Assembly: GCF_007989085.1 (NCBI RefSeq)
Contig: NZ_BJVJ01000028.1
Location: 1-64,000 of the forward strand
DNA length: 64,000 nt
Reading direction: 5' to 3'
Origin: Pseudonocardia sulfidoxydans NBRC 16205
GTDB lineage: Bacteria; Actinomycetota; Actinomycetes; Mycobacteriales; Pseudonocardiaceae
Under the pieces are notes generated by a model. It ran no database searches, had not been told where the DNA came from, and saw only the letters and a list, made by a program, of their open reading frames with translations. Below, in pieces: positions 23,408 through 30,846 of the stretch; the first letter of the stretch is position 1; the number at the start of each line of letters is the position of its first letter. The translations under genes and the position numbers were made by a program.

Positions 23408-23477
23408 GGGCCCGGGCTGTCCTGCAGGAACCGGGCACCGACGGCGCTCGGGGCCCGGGCGCGCAATGATGTGCGGC

Positions 23478-24035
23478 ATGAGTCAGCCGTCTGATGCCAA
23501 CGAGCAGGACAGCCCGGAGCAGCAGGTCGTGGTGGTGGGCCCCGACGGGCGCCCGGTGGGCATGGCACGCGTGCCGCAAAGCGACGAGGAGACCGACGAG
23601 CAGGGCCTCTCGTCGATGGTCGAGCAGCCCGCCAAGGTCATGCGCATCGGGACGATGATCAAGCAGCTCCTGGAGGAGGTGCGGGCCGCGCCGCTCGACG
23701 AGGCGTCGCGGGCCCGGCTCAAGGGGATCCACGAGAACTCCATCAAGGAGCTCGAGGAGGGCCTCGCCCCGGAGCTGCGGGAGGAGCTGGAGCGGCTCTC
23801 GCTGCCGTTCACCGACGACTCCATCCCGTCCGAGGGCGAGCTGCGGATCGCGCAGGCGCAGCTCGTCGGCTGGCTGGAGGGCCTTTTCCACGGCATCCAG
23901 ACGGCGCTGTTCGCCCAGCAGATGGCAGCGCGCGCGCAGCTGGAGCAGATGCGTCGCGGACTGCCGCCCGGCGCGATGCCGCAGGGCCAGCAGATGCCCG
24001 AGGGCATGGGTCGCGGAACCGGCCAGTACCTCTGA
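23478..24035 (+). CDS. bpa: Bacterial proteasome activator Bpa
   Basis: The 185-residue protein matches mycobacterial Bpa/PafE (Rv3780). The helical core has MVEQPAKVMRIGTMIKQLLE and LAPELREELERLSLPF, and the C-terminus ends GRGTGQYL, the gating motif that docks into the 20S proteasome. Bpa forms a dodecameric ring that stimulates ATP-independent degradation. As in mycobacteria it lies directly upstream of the galactan export genes wzm/wzt/glfT1. The ATG at 23478 is chosen over the earlier in-frame ATG codons by homology. Confidence 0.93.
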   Translation: MSQPSDANEQDSPEQQVVVVGPDGRPVGMARVPQSDEETDEQGLSSMVEQPAKVMRIGTMIKQLLEEVRAAPLDEASRARLKGIHENSIKELEEGLAPELREELERLSLPFTDDSIPSEGELRIAQAQLVGWLEGLFHGIQTALFAQQMAARAQLEQMRRGLPPGAMPQGQQMPEGMGRGTGQYL

Positions 24036-24048
24036 CCGACGGTGCGGT

Positions 24049-24090
24049 GAACGGCGTCCCGGCCTGCTCGTCCGCAGGTCGGAGCCGTTC
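24049..24090 (+). terminator. Hairpin between bpa and wzm
   Basis: GAACGGC at 24049-24055 pairs with GCCGTTC at 24084-24090, with a nested CGGCCTGC/GCAGGTCGG stem. It lies 14 bases after the bpa stop. Confidence 0.5.
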
Positions 24091-24146
24091 GTCGCGCCCC
24101 CGACGGGCCTCGGCCCACCGCGCGTTCGGCCCCGGTCACCCGCAGG

Positions 24147-24152
24147 TACCCT
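24147..24152 (+). promoter_or_regulatory. -10 hexamer TACCCT, leaderless type
   Basis: TACCCT ends six bases before the GTG at 24159 of the exporter gene. Confidence 0.55.
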
Positions 24153-24158
24153 CGGCGC

Positions 24159-25034
24159 GTGGCTGTGACCGTGAGCGCTGAGGGGGCCCCTGCCGAGCAG
24201 GCACGCCCGCTCGACGACGAGCCCGGTCCCCGCAGCTGGGCCCGCGCCTTCAACGACCTGCGCCAGGGCTGGCGGCAGCGGCCGCTGTGGGGCTATCTCG
24301 GCTGGCAGGACATCAAGCAGCGCTACCGGCGCTCGATCCTGGGCCCGTTGTGGATCAGCATCAGCATGGCGGTCATCGCCACGGCGATGGGCATCCTCTA
24401 CGGGGCGCTGTTCCAGGAGGACATCAAGACGTTCCTGCCCTACGTCGCCACCGGGCTGCTGATCTGGAACTTCGTCCAGGGCTGCATCCTCGAGGGCAGC
24501 GAGGTGTTCATCGCCAACGAGGGCCTGATCCGGTTCCTCCCCGCCCCGCTGAGCCTGCACGTCTACCGGCTGGTGTGGCGGCAGACGTTGTTCTTCGCGC
24601 ACAACGTGATCATCTGGGTGATCCTGATGATCATCTTCCCGCACCCGCTGGGCTGGGCGTCCTTCATGGCGATCCCCGCGTTCGCGCTGCTGGTCCTCAA
24701 CGGCGGCTGGATCACGATCCTGTCGGGCATCATCGCGACCCGGTTCCGCGACATCCCGCCGATCGTCGCCAGCCTGACCCAGCTCCTGTTCTTCATGACG
24801 CCGATCGTCTGGTCGTACGACCGGTTGCGCGACAACCCCGCCGTCGCCGAGCGCGCCCAGATCGCCGAGCTGAACCCGGTGATGCACTTCGTCGAGATCC
24901 TGCGCCAGCCCATGCTGGGCGACGCGATCGTGTGGCGGCACTGGCTCGTCGTCGGCGTGATCACCGTCGTCGGCTGGGGTGCCGCGCTGGTCTGCATGCG
25001 CAACTACCGATCCCGCGTCGCGTACTGGGTGTGA
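24159..25034 (+). CDS. wzm: Galactan ABC exporter, permease
   Basis: The 291-residue ABC-2 permease has an amphipathic N-terminal segment (LWGYLGWQDIKQRYRRSILG) and about six membrane helices, including LPYVATGLLIWNFVQGCILE and LTQLLFFMTPIVWSYDRLRD. It corresponds to Rv3783 in mycobacteria, which with Wzt flips lipid-linked galactan across the membrane. It is followed four bases later by the ATPase gene and then by glfT1, as in mycobacteria, although here the exporter precedes the ATPase and transferase in one operon. Confidence 0.9.
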   Translation: MAVTVSAEGAPAEQARPLDDEPGPRSWARAFNDLRQGWRQRPLWGYLGWQDIKQRYRRSILGPLWISISMAVIATAMGILYGALFQEDIKTFLPYVATGLLIWNFVQGCILEGSEVFIANEGLIRFLPAPLSLHVYRLVWRQTLFFAHNVIIWVILMIIFPHPLGWASFMAIPAFALLVLNGGWITILSGIIATRFRDIPPIVASLTQLLFFMTPIVWSYDRLRDNPAVAERAQIAELNPVMHFVEILRQPMLGDAIVWRHWLVVGVITVVGWGAALVCMRNYRSRVAYWV

Positions 25035-25038
25035 CGGA

Positions 25039-25809
25039 ATGACCGAACCGAGCATCGACATCCGCGGCGCCGCGGTCGACTTCCCGATCTTCGACGCGAA
25101 GTCGCGCTCGCTGAAGAAGGCCGTGCTGGGCAAGGCGGGTGGCCGGATCGGCACCGACAGCAAGGTCCCGATCATCGAGGCGTTGCGCGACGTCGACATC
25201 TCGCTGCGCAAGGGCGACCGCGTCGCGCTCGTCGGCCACAACGGCGCCGGCAAGTCGACGCTGCTGCGCCTCATGTCGGGCATCTACGAGCCCACCCGGG
25301 GCCGCGCCGCCGTCGTCGGCAAGGTCGCCCCGGTGTTCGACCTCGCCGTCGGCATGGACCCCGAGATCTCCGGCCTCGACAACATCCTCATCCGCGGCCT
25401 CTTCCTCGGTATGACGAAGAAGCAGATGGAGTCCCGCGTCGACGACATCGCCGAGTTCACCGAGCTCGGCGAGTACCTCGAGATGCCGCTGCGCACCTAC
25501 TCCACCGGTATGCGGGTGCGGCTCGCGCTGGGCGTCGTCACCAGCATCGACCCCGAGATCCTGCTGCTCGACGAAGGGATCGGCGCCGTCGACGCCGCCT
25601 TCCTCGCCAAGGCGCGCGACCGGCTCAACGAGCTCGTCGAACGCTCCGGCATCCTCGTGTTCGCCTCGCACTCCGACGAGTTCCTCGCCGACCTGTGCGA
25701 CACCGCGATCTGGATGGAACACGGCCAGATCCGCGAGCACGGCCCGCTGCGCGACGTGCTGCACCACTACAAGGGTCACGACGTCCTCGCCGACCTCGGG
25801 CGCACGTGA
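25039..25809 (+). CDS. wzt: Galactan ABC exporter, ATPase
   Basis: The 256-residue ATPase has Walker A GHNGAGKST at residues 66-74, signature YSTGMRVRLALG, Walker B ILLLDEGIG and the switch histidine in FASHSDEFL. The divergent signature (YSTGM for LSGGQ) is typical of polysaccharide and teichoic-acid exporters (Wzt, TagH). It lacks the C-terminal carbohydrate-binding domain of O-antigen Wzt, as do mycobacterial homologues (Rv3781). Confidence 0.92.
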   Translation: MTEPSIDIRGAAVDFPIFDAKSRSLKKAVLGKAGGRIGTDSKVPIIEALRDVDISLRKGDRVALVGHNGAGKSTLLRLMSGIYEPTRGRAAVVGKVAPVFDLAVGMDPEISGLDNILIRGLFLGMTKKQMESRVDDIAEFTELGEYLEMPLRTYSTGMRVRLALGVVTSIDPEILLLDEGIGAVDAAFLAKARDRLNELVERSGILVFASHSDEFLADLCDTAIWMEHGQIREHGPLRDVLHHYKGHDVLADLGRT

Positions 25810-25882
25810 CCGAGCCCGCGAGGTCCCAGTCGGACACAGCAACTCCGGTCACGCAGTTGCCGAGCGGCTGCGGGGCTCCTGC

Positions 25883-26800
25883 GTGAACGCTCTTCCCCGC
25901 GGGTCGGTCGTCGCGGTCGTCGTCACCCGGCACCGCGCCGGGATGCTCGTCGACTCCCTGGCCGCCATGGCCACGCAGACGCACCCGATCGCGCACCTCG
26001 TCGTCGTCGACAACGGGCCCGACCAGCCCGCCCGCGACGTCGTCGCGGGCTGCGGCATCCCCGCGACCTACCTGCCGTCGCACCGCAACCTCGGCGGGGC
26101 CGGCGGGTTCGCCCTCGGCATCCTGCACGCCCTCGCGCTCGGCGCCGAGTGGGTCTGGCTCGGCGACGACGACGGCCTCGCCGCCGACGACAAGGTCCTC
26201 GCCACCCTGGTCGACCTCGCGACCCGCCGGGACCTGGCGGCCGTCTCCCCCACCGTCGCCGACCGCGACGACCCCGACCGGCTCGCCTTCCCCGTTCGCC
26301 GCGGCCTCACCTGGCACGCCACCCGGTCCGGCCTGCTGTCGGAGGAGTCTGCCGACGCCGAGCTCCTGCCCGGCATCGCCGCCCTGTTCAACGGCGCGCT
26401 GTTCCGGGCCACCGCGCTCGAACGGGTCGGCGTGCCCGACCTGCGGCTGTTCGTGCGTGGCGACGAGGTCGACATGCACCGCCGCCTCGTCCGCTCGGGG
26501 CTGCCCTTCGGCACCGCCCTGCAGGCCGCGTACCTGCACCCTGCCGCCACCGGCGAGGACAAGCCCATGGTCGGCGGCCGGCTGCACGCCCGCGACCCCG
26601 ACGACCCCGTCAAGCGCTTCTACACCTACCGCAACCGCGGCTACCTGATCGCGCAGCCCGGCATGCGCCGCGTCGGCATCCTCGACGTGCCGCGCTACGC
26701 GTGGTACTTCCTCGTCACCAAACGCGATCCCGCCGGCTTCCGGGAGTGGGTCCGGCTCGTGCGGGCCGGGGCCGCGGAACGCTTCGACCACCCCTCGTAG
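25883..26800 (+). CDS. glfT1: Galactofuranosyltransferase GlfT1
   Basis: The 305-residue GT2 enzyme matches Rv3782, which adds the first two galactofuranose residues to the rhamnosyl-GlcNAc lipid linker. Features are SVVAVVVTRHRAGMLVDSLA, the substrate loop HRNLGGAGGFALG near residue 68, the metal motif WLGDDDGLA (D95-D97) and the later RGDEVDMHRRLV. GTG at 25883 starts 73 bases after wzt. It shares the NLGG(A/S)GG element with both GlfT2-type proteins of this window. Confidence 0.9.
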   Translation: MNALPRGSVVAVVVTRHRAGMLVDSLAAMATQTHPIAHLVVVDNGPDQPARDVVAGCGIPATYLPSHRNLGGAGGFALGILHALALGAEWVWLGDDDGLAADDKVLATLVDLATRRDLAAVSPTVADRDDPDRLAFPVRRGLTWHATRSGLLSEESADAELLPGIAALFNGALFRATALERVGVPDLRLFVRGDEVDMHRRLVRSGLPFGTALQAAYLHPAATGEDKPMVGGRLHARDPDDPVKRFYTYRNRGYLIAQPGMRRVGILDVPRYAWYFLVTKRDPAGFREWVRLVRAGAAERFDHPS

Positions 26801-26803
26801 AGA

Positions 26804-27232
26804 TCAGGCCGCGTTCTTCGGGGCGCGGAACACGACCGTCCGCAGCATGACGAAGTTGATCGCCGTCGCGCAGCCCTGCGCGATCACCCACGCCACCGAC
26901 GTGCGCAGCGACATCTGCGGCAGGAACGCCAGGGCCAGGGCGTTGACACCGACGTTGATGGCGAACGTCGTCGCGTACAGCAGCAGGAACCCGGCGAACC
27001 GGCCCTTGCCGCCGCCCGCCTCGGTGAAGGTGAACCGCTTGTTGAGCAGGTACGCCGTCGTCGTGCCGAGGATGAAGCTGATCCCCTTCGCGACGTGCGG
27101 GTCCATGCCGACGGCGAGCAGGAGCAGCTGGTAAACGCCGTAGTCGACCGCGGCCGAGGCGACACCGACGGCGACGAACCGGGTGAGCTGTCCGACCAGG
27201 CTCATCCCGGCACGCTCCTGCGTCGCGGTCAC
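26804..27232 (-). CDS. GtrA-family membrane protein (Rv3789-like)
   Basis: The 142-residue protein has four membrane helices: FVAVGVASAAVDYGVYQLLL, ISFILGTTTAYLLNKRFTFT, FAINVGVNALALAFLPQM and AWVIAQGCATAINFVMLRTV. The NKRFTF and NFVMLRTVVF elements are GtrA signatures. In mycobacteria Rv3789 sits beside dprE1 and supports arabinan synthesis, possibly by helping anchor AftA. It is convergent with glfT1 with only three bases between them. Confidence 0.85.
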   Translation of the reverse strand: MTATQERAGMSLVGQLTRFVAVGVASAAVDYGVYQLLLLAVGMDPHVAKGISFILGTTTAYLLNKRFTFTEAGGGKGRFAGFLLLYATTFAINVGVNALALAFLPQMSLRTSVAWVIAQGCATAINFVMLRTVVFRAPKNAA

Positions 27233-27238
27233 GCGGTC

Positions 27239-27244
27239 AGGCTA
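27239..27244 (-). promoter_or_regulatory. -10 hexamer TAGCCT, leaderless type
   Basis: On the minus strand TAGCCT ends six bases before the GTG at 27232. Confidence 0.55.
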
Positions 27245-27254
27245 GCGACCCGCC

Positions 27255-27372
27255 CCGGCGCCGCGCCCTCCGGTGCCCGGCGCGCCGCGTGGAACGGCTG
27301 CCGCCGGCTCACACCGGCGCCGCGCCCTCCGGTGCCCGGCGCGCCGCGTGGAACGGCTGCCGCCGGCTCGCA
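27255..27372. repeat. 59-bp tandem duplication, two units
   Basis: Units at 27255-27313 and 27314-27372 differ by a single base (A to G at the second-last but one position of the unit). The unit is very GC-rich (CCGGCGCCGCGCCCTCCGGT...) and is not coding in any convincing way. The near-identity indicates a recent duplication. Confidence 0.92.
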
Positions 27373-27375
27373 CGG

Positions 27376-27425
27376 GCGCAACCTGGCTGCTGCTGCCGGC
27401 CCGAAACGCAGCAGTGAGGTTGCGC
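27376..27425. repeat. Palindromic repeat family B, solitary copy
   Basis: GCGCAACCT at 27376-27384 and AGGTTGCGC at 27417-27425 bound a 50-bp imperfect hairpin with an inner CTGCTG/CAGCAG pairing. It closely resembles the reverse complement of the three tandem elements at 49025-49200. Confidence 0.8.
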
Positions 27426-27523
27426 GTGGGTGTCGGCACCGGGCCCGGTCCGCACCCCTCTTGCATCCGACGACCACTTTGCGCTACAAACTAGGCGTTG
27501 CTTCAAACTGATTTGGGGGCGTG

Positions 27524-28171
27524 ATGACGGAACGGCGGACGGACGAGCCACGGGTGCAGGAGGGCGGCGAGGACGCGCCGTCGGCGGCCGACGCGCTGGC
27601 GATCATCCAGCAGGCGCAGTCGCACGCCTCGTCACGGCTCTCGCCGAGCATCGGAGTGTTCTACCTGGTCTGGGGTATCTCCTGGGTGGTCATCGGGCTG
27701 GCGTGGTTCCTCGCGGGGATCGACGTCGTCAGCGTGGCCGTCTCGAGCTGGGTGACCGGAATCGCCGTCGTGGGGGCCGCGTGCGTGAGCGCGGCGGTCG
27801 GCATCCGAACGGGGCGGGGGGTCAGCGGGCCGTCGTCGCGCCAGGGGCTCTGGTACGGGCTGAGCTGGCCGATCTCGATGTCGCTGCTGGGCGTGCTGGT
27901 CGGCGTCCTCGGCTCGCGGAACCTGCCGGGCGACACGATGTCGGTGATCGCGCCGGCGCTGTACGTCTTCCTCGCCGGCGCGCTGTACATGCTGTCGGGC
28001 GCGGTGTGGTCGAGCCGCGTCGACTACGTCCTCGGCATCTGGATCATGGTCGTCGCCGTGGTGTCGGCGATGGTCGGGCTGCCGGCCAGTCCGTTGATCA
28101 TCGGTCTCGGTGGCGGTGGCGCCCTGCTGTTCGCCGGTGTCCGGGCGATGGTCCACCGGAGTGCCCGGTGA
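27524..28171 (+). CDS. Membrane protein of a regulator-ABC transporter operon
   Basis: The 215-residue protein has a soluble N-terminal segment with SAADALAIIQQAQSHASSRL and then about six membrane helices (IGVFYLVWGISWVVIGLAWF, YGLSWPISMSLLGVLVGVLG, VDYVLGIWIMVVAVVSAMVG). It overlaps the HTH gene by four bases. A family is not recognised with certainty. Position suggests a sensor or accessory component for the following regulator and ABC transporter. GTG at 27521 is an equally placed alternative start. Confidence 0.7.
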   Translation: MTERRTDEPRVQEGGEDAPSAADALAIIQQAQSHASSRLSPSIGVFYLVWGISWVVIGLAWFLAGIDVVSVAVSSWVTGIAVVGAACVSAAVGIRTGRGVSGPSSRQGLWYGLSWPISMSLLGVLVGVLGSRNLPGDTMSVIAPALYVFLAGALYMLSGAVWSSRVDYVLGIWIMVVAVVSAMVGLPASPLIIGLGGGGALLFAGVRAMVHRSAR

Positions 28172-28518
28172 CCACGATGCCCGAGCTCGACCCGGTGATC
28201 CACGCGCAGGCCCGACTGCGGGTGACGGCCAGCCTGGCGTCGCTCTGCGACGGCGACAAGATCACGTTCCCGCGGCTGCAGGAGCTGCTCGACATGACTG
28301 CGGGCAACCTCTCGACGCACCTGCGCAAGCTCGAGGACGCGGGCTACGTCGAGATCACGAAGGCCCATCAGCGGCGCACACCCGTCACCTACGTGGAGCT
28401 GACCCGGCAGGGGCGGCGCGCCTTCGAGGACTACACCGCGGCGCTGCGGGCGCTGCTGAACCCGGTGAACGGGGCCGCGGCACCCACCGACGACTCGGAC
28501 AGGAGCACGACGCCATGA
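28168..28518 (+). CDS. Winged-helix transcriptional regulator
   Basis: The 116-residue protein has one winged helix: LASLCDGDKITFPRLQELLD, MTAGNLSTHLRKLEDAGYVE and ITKAHQRRTPVTYVELTRQG. This is the short MarR/PadR-like type (DUF2089-free, transcriptional regulator HTH_27-like) that often sits with ABC genes. It overlaps both neighbours by four bases and is probably the repressor of the operon. Confidence 0.85.
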   Translation: MTTMPELDPVIHAQARLRVTASLASLCDGDKITFPRLQELLDMTAGNLSTHLRKLEDAGYVEITKAHQRRTPVTYVELTRQGRRAFEDYTAALRALLNPVNGAAAPTDDSDRSTTP

Positions 28519-29417
28519 CCGGCGCAGACATCCATGTTCTTCCCGACCGCCACGTCGCCCGCACCCGCGGTGTGACCCGCCGGTTCGGCTCGACCGTCGC
28601 GCTCGACGGCGTCGACCTCGACGTCGCCGCCGGCACGATCACGGGCCTGCTGGGCCCGAACGGCGCGGGCAAGTCGACGCTGCTGAGCCTGCTGACGGGT
28701 CTGCGCAGGCCGGACTCGGGGGTCGCGGAGCTGTTCGGTGGCGACCCGACCGACCCTGCGCGGCGTCGGCGCCTGGGCGTCACCCCGCAGGAGACGGGCC
28801 TGCCCGACACCCTGCGCGTCGGCGAGGTGCTCACGTTCGTGTCCCGGCACTATCCGCAGCCTCTCCCGGCCGGCGAGGTGATGGAGCGGTTCGGGCTGTC
28901 GGGGCTGGGGCGGCGCCAGTGCGGCGGGCTGTCGGGCGGGCAGAAGCGTCGACTGGCGGTGGCGTTGGCGTTCGTCGGCGACCCCGCCCTGGTGGTGCTC
29001 GACGAGCCCACGACGGGTCTGGACGTCGAGGCGCGTCGCGCGCTGTGGGACGGGGTGCGCGACTTCCACCATCGCGGCGGGACCGTGCTGCTGACCAGTC
29101 ATTACCTCGACGAGATCGAGGAGTTGGCGCAGCGGGTCGTCGTCATCGGTGGCGGGAAGGTCCTCACCGAGGGCGACACCGCGTCGGTCCGCCGGGTCGT
29201 CGGGTTGTCGCTGGTCGAGCTGCGGGCGACAGCGCTGCCGGAGCTGCCGGGCGTGGTGCGCGCCGAGGTCGAGGGTGAGCGCCACCGGCTGCACACCCCG
29301 GACGCGGACCAGCTCGTCCGCGACCTGGTCCGCAGCGGCGCCCCGTTCCACGACCTGCAGGTTCGCACGGCCTCGCTCGAAGAAGCGTTCCTCACCCTCA
29401 CGGAGGTGGCGGCGTGA
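28515..29417 (+). CDS. ABC transporter ATP-binding protein
   Basis: The 300-residue ATPase of the DrrA/CcmA type has Walker A GPNGAGKST at residues 47-55, Q-loop VTPQETGLPD, signature LSGGQKRRLAVALA, Walker B ALVVLDEPTTGLD and H-loop LLTSHYLDEIEELA. The C-terminal extension RTASLEEAFLTLTEVAA is characteristic of this family. It overlaps both neighbours by four bases. Confidence 0.92.
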   Translation: MTGADIHVLPDRHVARTRGVTRRFGSTVALDGVDLDVAAGTITGLLGPNGAGKSTLLSLLTGLRRPDSGVAELFGGDPTDPARRRRLGVTPQETGLPDTLRVGEVLTFVSRHYPQPLPAGEVMERFGLSGLGRRQCGGLSGGQKRRLAVALAFVGDPALVVLDEPTTGLDVEARRALWDGVRDFHHRGGTVLLTSHYLDEIEELAQRVVVIGGGKVLTEGDTASVRRVVGLSLVELRATALPELPGVVRAEVEGERHRLHTPDADQLVRDLVRSGAPFHDLQVRTASLEEAFLTLTEVAA

Positions 29418-30163
29418 CCACGCTCGCCCTGACCCGGACCCATTTCCGGTTCCTGCTGCTGGAGAACCTGCGGGTGCCGATCGCGGTCGGATCGGCCGCG
29501 ATCTTCCCGGCATTGTCGCTGCTGTTCTTCGTCGTCCCGTTCGGGTTCGGCGACGACGTGGCCGCGGCGACGTCGGCGGTGATCCAGCTGGCGGTGTTCG
29601 GTGTGCTGTCGAGCTTCCTGTTCACGTTCGGCGTCGGGGTCGCCGACGATCGCGAGAAGGCCTGGGACCCGTACGTGCGGACGTTGCCGGCGGCGGCGAC
29701 ACCGCGGATCGTCGGCAGGTTGCTGACCGGGTTCGTGTTCGCGCTCATCGCGATCGTGCCGGTGACGATCGTGGGCGCGGCGCTGACGTCGGCGAGCGTG
29801 ACGCCGCTGCGGTTCCTGGCCGGGCTGGTCGCGATGCTGGTCGCGGGGCTGCCGTTCCTGCTCGGCGGGCTGGCCGTCGGCTACTCGATGCCGGTCAAGG
29901 CCGCGCTGCCGGTCACGCAGCTGATCTTCTTCCCGCTGGCGTTCGGCGGGGGCCTGTTCCTGCCCCCACAACTGTTCCCCGACTGGCTGCAGACGATCTC
30001 GGAGCTGCTGCCCTCGCGCGGCGCCCGTGACGTCGTGATCTGGGCGGTGCAGGGCATCACCCCGAGCGTGCTGACGATCGTCTCGTTCGCGGTGTGGATC
30101 GTCGCCACGGCGGCGATTGCCGGCTGGGCCTACCGCCGCGACGAAGGCCGCCGATTCCGCTGA
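29414..30163 (+). CDS. ABC-2 type transporter permease
   Basis: The 249-residue protein has six membrane helices (e.g. VPIAVGSAAIFPALSLLFFV, RLLTGFVFALIAIVPVTIVG, LVAMLVAGLPFLLGGLAVGY, FFPLAFGGGLFLPPQLFPD), the ABC2_membrane pattern. With the preceding ATPase it forms a drug or lipid export system of unknown substrate. Its stop lies ten bases before the second family C palindrome. Confidence 0.9.
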   Translation: MTTLALTRTHFRFLLLENLRVPIAVGSAAIFPALSLLFFVVPFGFGDDVAAATSAVIQLAVFGVLSSFLFTFGVGVADDREKAWDPYVRTLPAAATPRIVGRLLTGFVFALIAIVPVTIVGAALTSASVTPLRFLAGLVAMLVAGLPFLLGGLAVGYSMPVKAALPVTQLIFFPLAFGGGLFLPPQLFPDWLQTISELLPSRGARDVVIWAVQGITPSVLTIVSFAVWIVATAAIAGWAYRRDEGRRFR

Positions 30164-30172
30164 TGAGAGGTC

Positions 30173-30212
30173 GTGAGTGGCAATAGTCGCTATAGCGACT
30201 ATTGCCACTCAC
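30173..30212. repeat. 40-bp perfect palindrome, family C copy 2, between convergent genes
   Basis: The arm is GTGAGTGGCAATAGTCGCTA. Compared with the copy at 11874 it has T for C and C for T at arm positions 6 and 9, with matching changes in the other arm. The stop codon of the DUF1707 gene (30209-30211) is formed by this palindrome. It may serve here as a bidirectional terminator. Confidence 0.9.
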
Positions 30213-30814
30213 AGGTTTTTGAACATCCGGTACCGGCGGCGGACGATCACCGAGCCCATGGTCGTCCGCCCGTAGATGCGGAAGTGCGTCGCACCCCGCG
30301 ACGGGGCCGACGGGACCTTCGACTTCACGGTGCCCATGCCCGCGACGAGACCGTCGATGTCGGCGGAAGCGTTGTCCGGCACCAGGACCCGCGCGGAACC
30401 GGCCCCCAGCTCGAACTCGATCTCGACGACCGGGTGCACGATCTGGGCGTCGCAGAAGTCGAGCACCACCGAGCCCATCCCCGACTGCACCCGCAGCCGG
30501 GCGGGAACCTGCCAGTTCCCGCTGCGCCGCAACGACCCCATCCCGGTGCGCAGCACGACGGGCGGCCCGGCGGGCGTCGAGAGCGCGGGCGCGGGGACGG
30601 TGACGTCGAGCGGGTTGCCCGGCAGGTCGGCCAGGGGCGGCATCAGCTCGGCGGCGTAGCGCGCCGCGTAGACGACCGCGATCCGCTCCTCCAGCTCCGC
30701 CACCGTGATCCGGCCCTCGGACAGCGCCTGGTGCAGACGTTGCGCGGCACGCTCGCGGTCGGCATCGGAGATACGCATCCCCGGGGACTCGCCTGGCGAC
30801 GGCTGCACGCTCAC
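30209..30814 (-). CDS. DUF1707 domain protein with a LiaF-like C-terminal part
   Basis: With GTG at 30814 the protein has 201 residues. MRISDADRERAAQRLHQALS and EGRITVAELEERIAVVYAAR form the DUF1707 (SHOCT-related) motif, common in actinobacteria. The rest (VLRTGMGSLRRSGNWQVPAR, MGSVVLDFCDAQIVHP, YGRTTMGSVIVRRR) has the repeated GMGS/beta-strand pattern of the cell-wall-active antibiotics response (LiaF/DUF2154) domain. The TAGGCT hexamer before 30814 decides this start over the ATG at 30778. The role is unknown; it may sense envelope stress. Confidence 0.82.
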   Translation of the reverse strand: MSVQPSPGESPGMRISDADRERAAQRLHQALSEGRITVAELEERIAVVYAARYAAELMPPLADLPGNPLDVTVPAPALSTPAGPPVVLRTGMGSLRRSGNWQVPARLRVQSGMGSVVLDFCDAQIVHPVVEIEFELGAGSARVLVPDNASADIDGLVAGMGTVKSKVPSAPSRGATHFRIYGRTTMGSVIVRRRYRMFKNL

Positions 30815-30821
30815 CGTCGCG

Positions 30822-30827
30822 AGCCTA
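30822..30827 (-). promoter_or_regulatory. -10 hexamer TAGGCT, leaderless type
   Basis: On the minus strand TAGGCT ends seven bases before the GTG at 30814. Confidence 0.5.
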
Positions 30828-30846
30828 GTCGTCGCAGGCCCGCACG

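Noticed and set aside
27229-27477. Minus- and plus-strand frames of 70-80 codons over the 59-bp tandem repeat
   Set aside because: They only translate the repeat and the family B palindrome; no start signals or conserved motifs.
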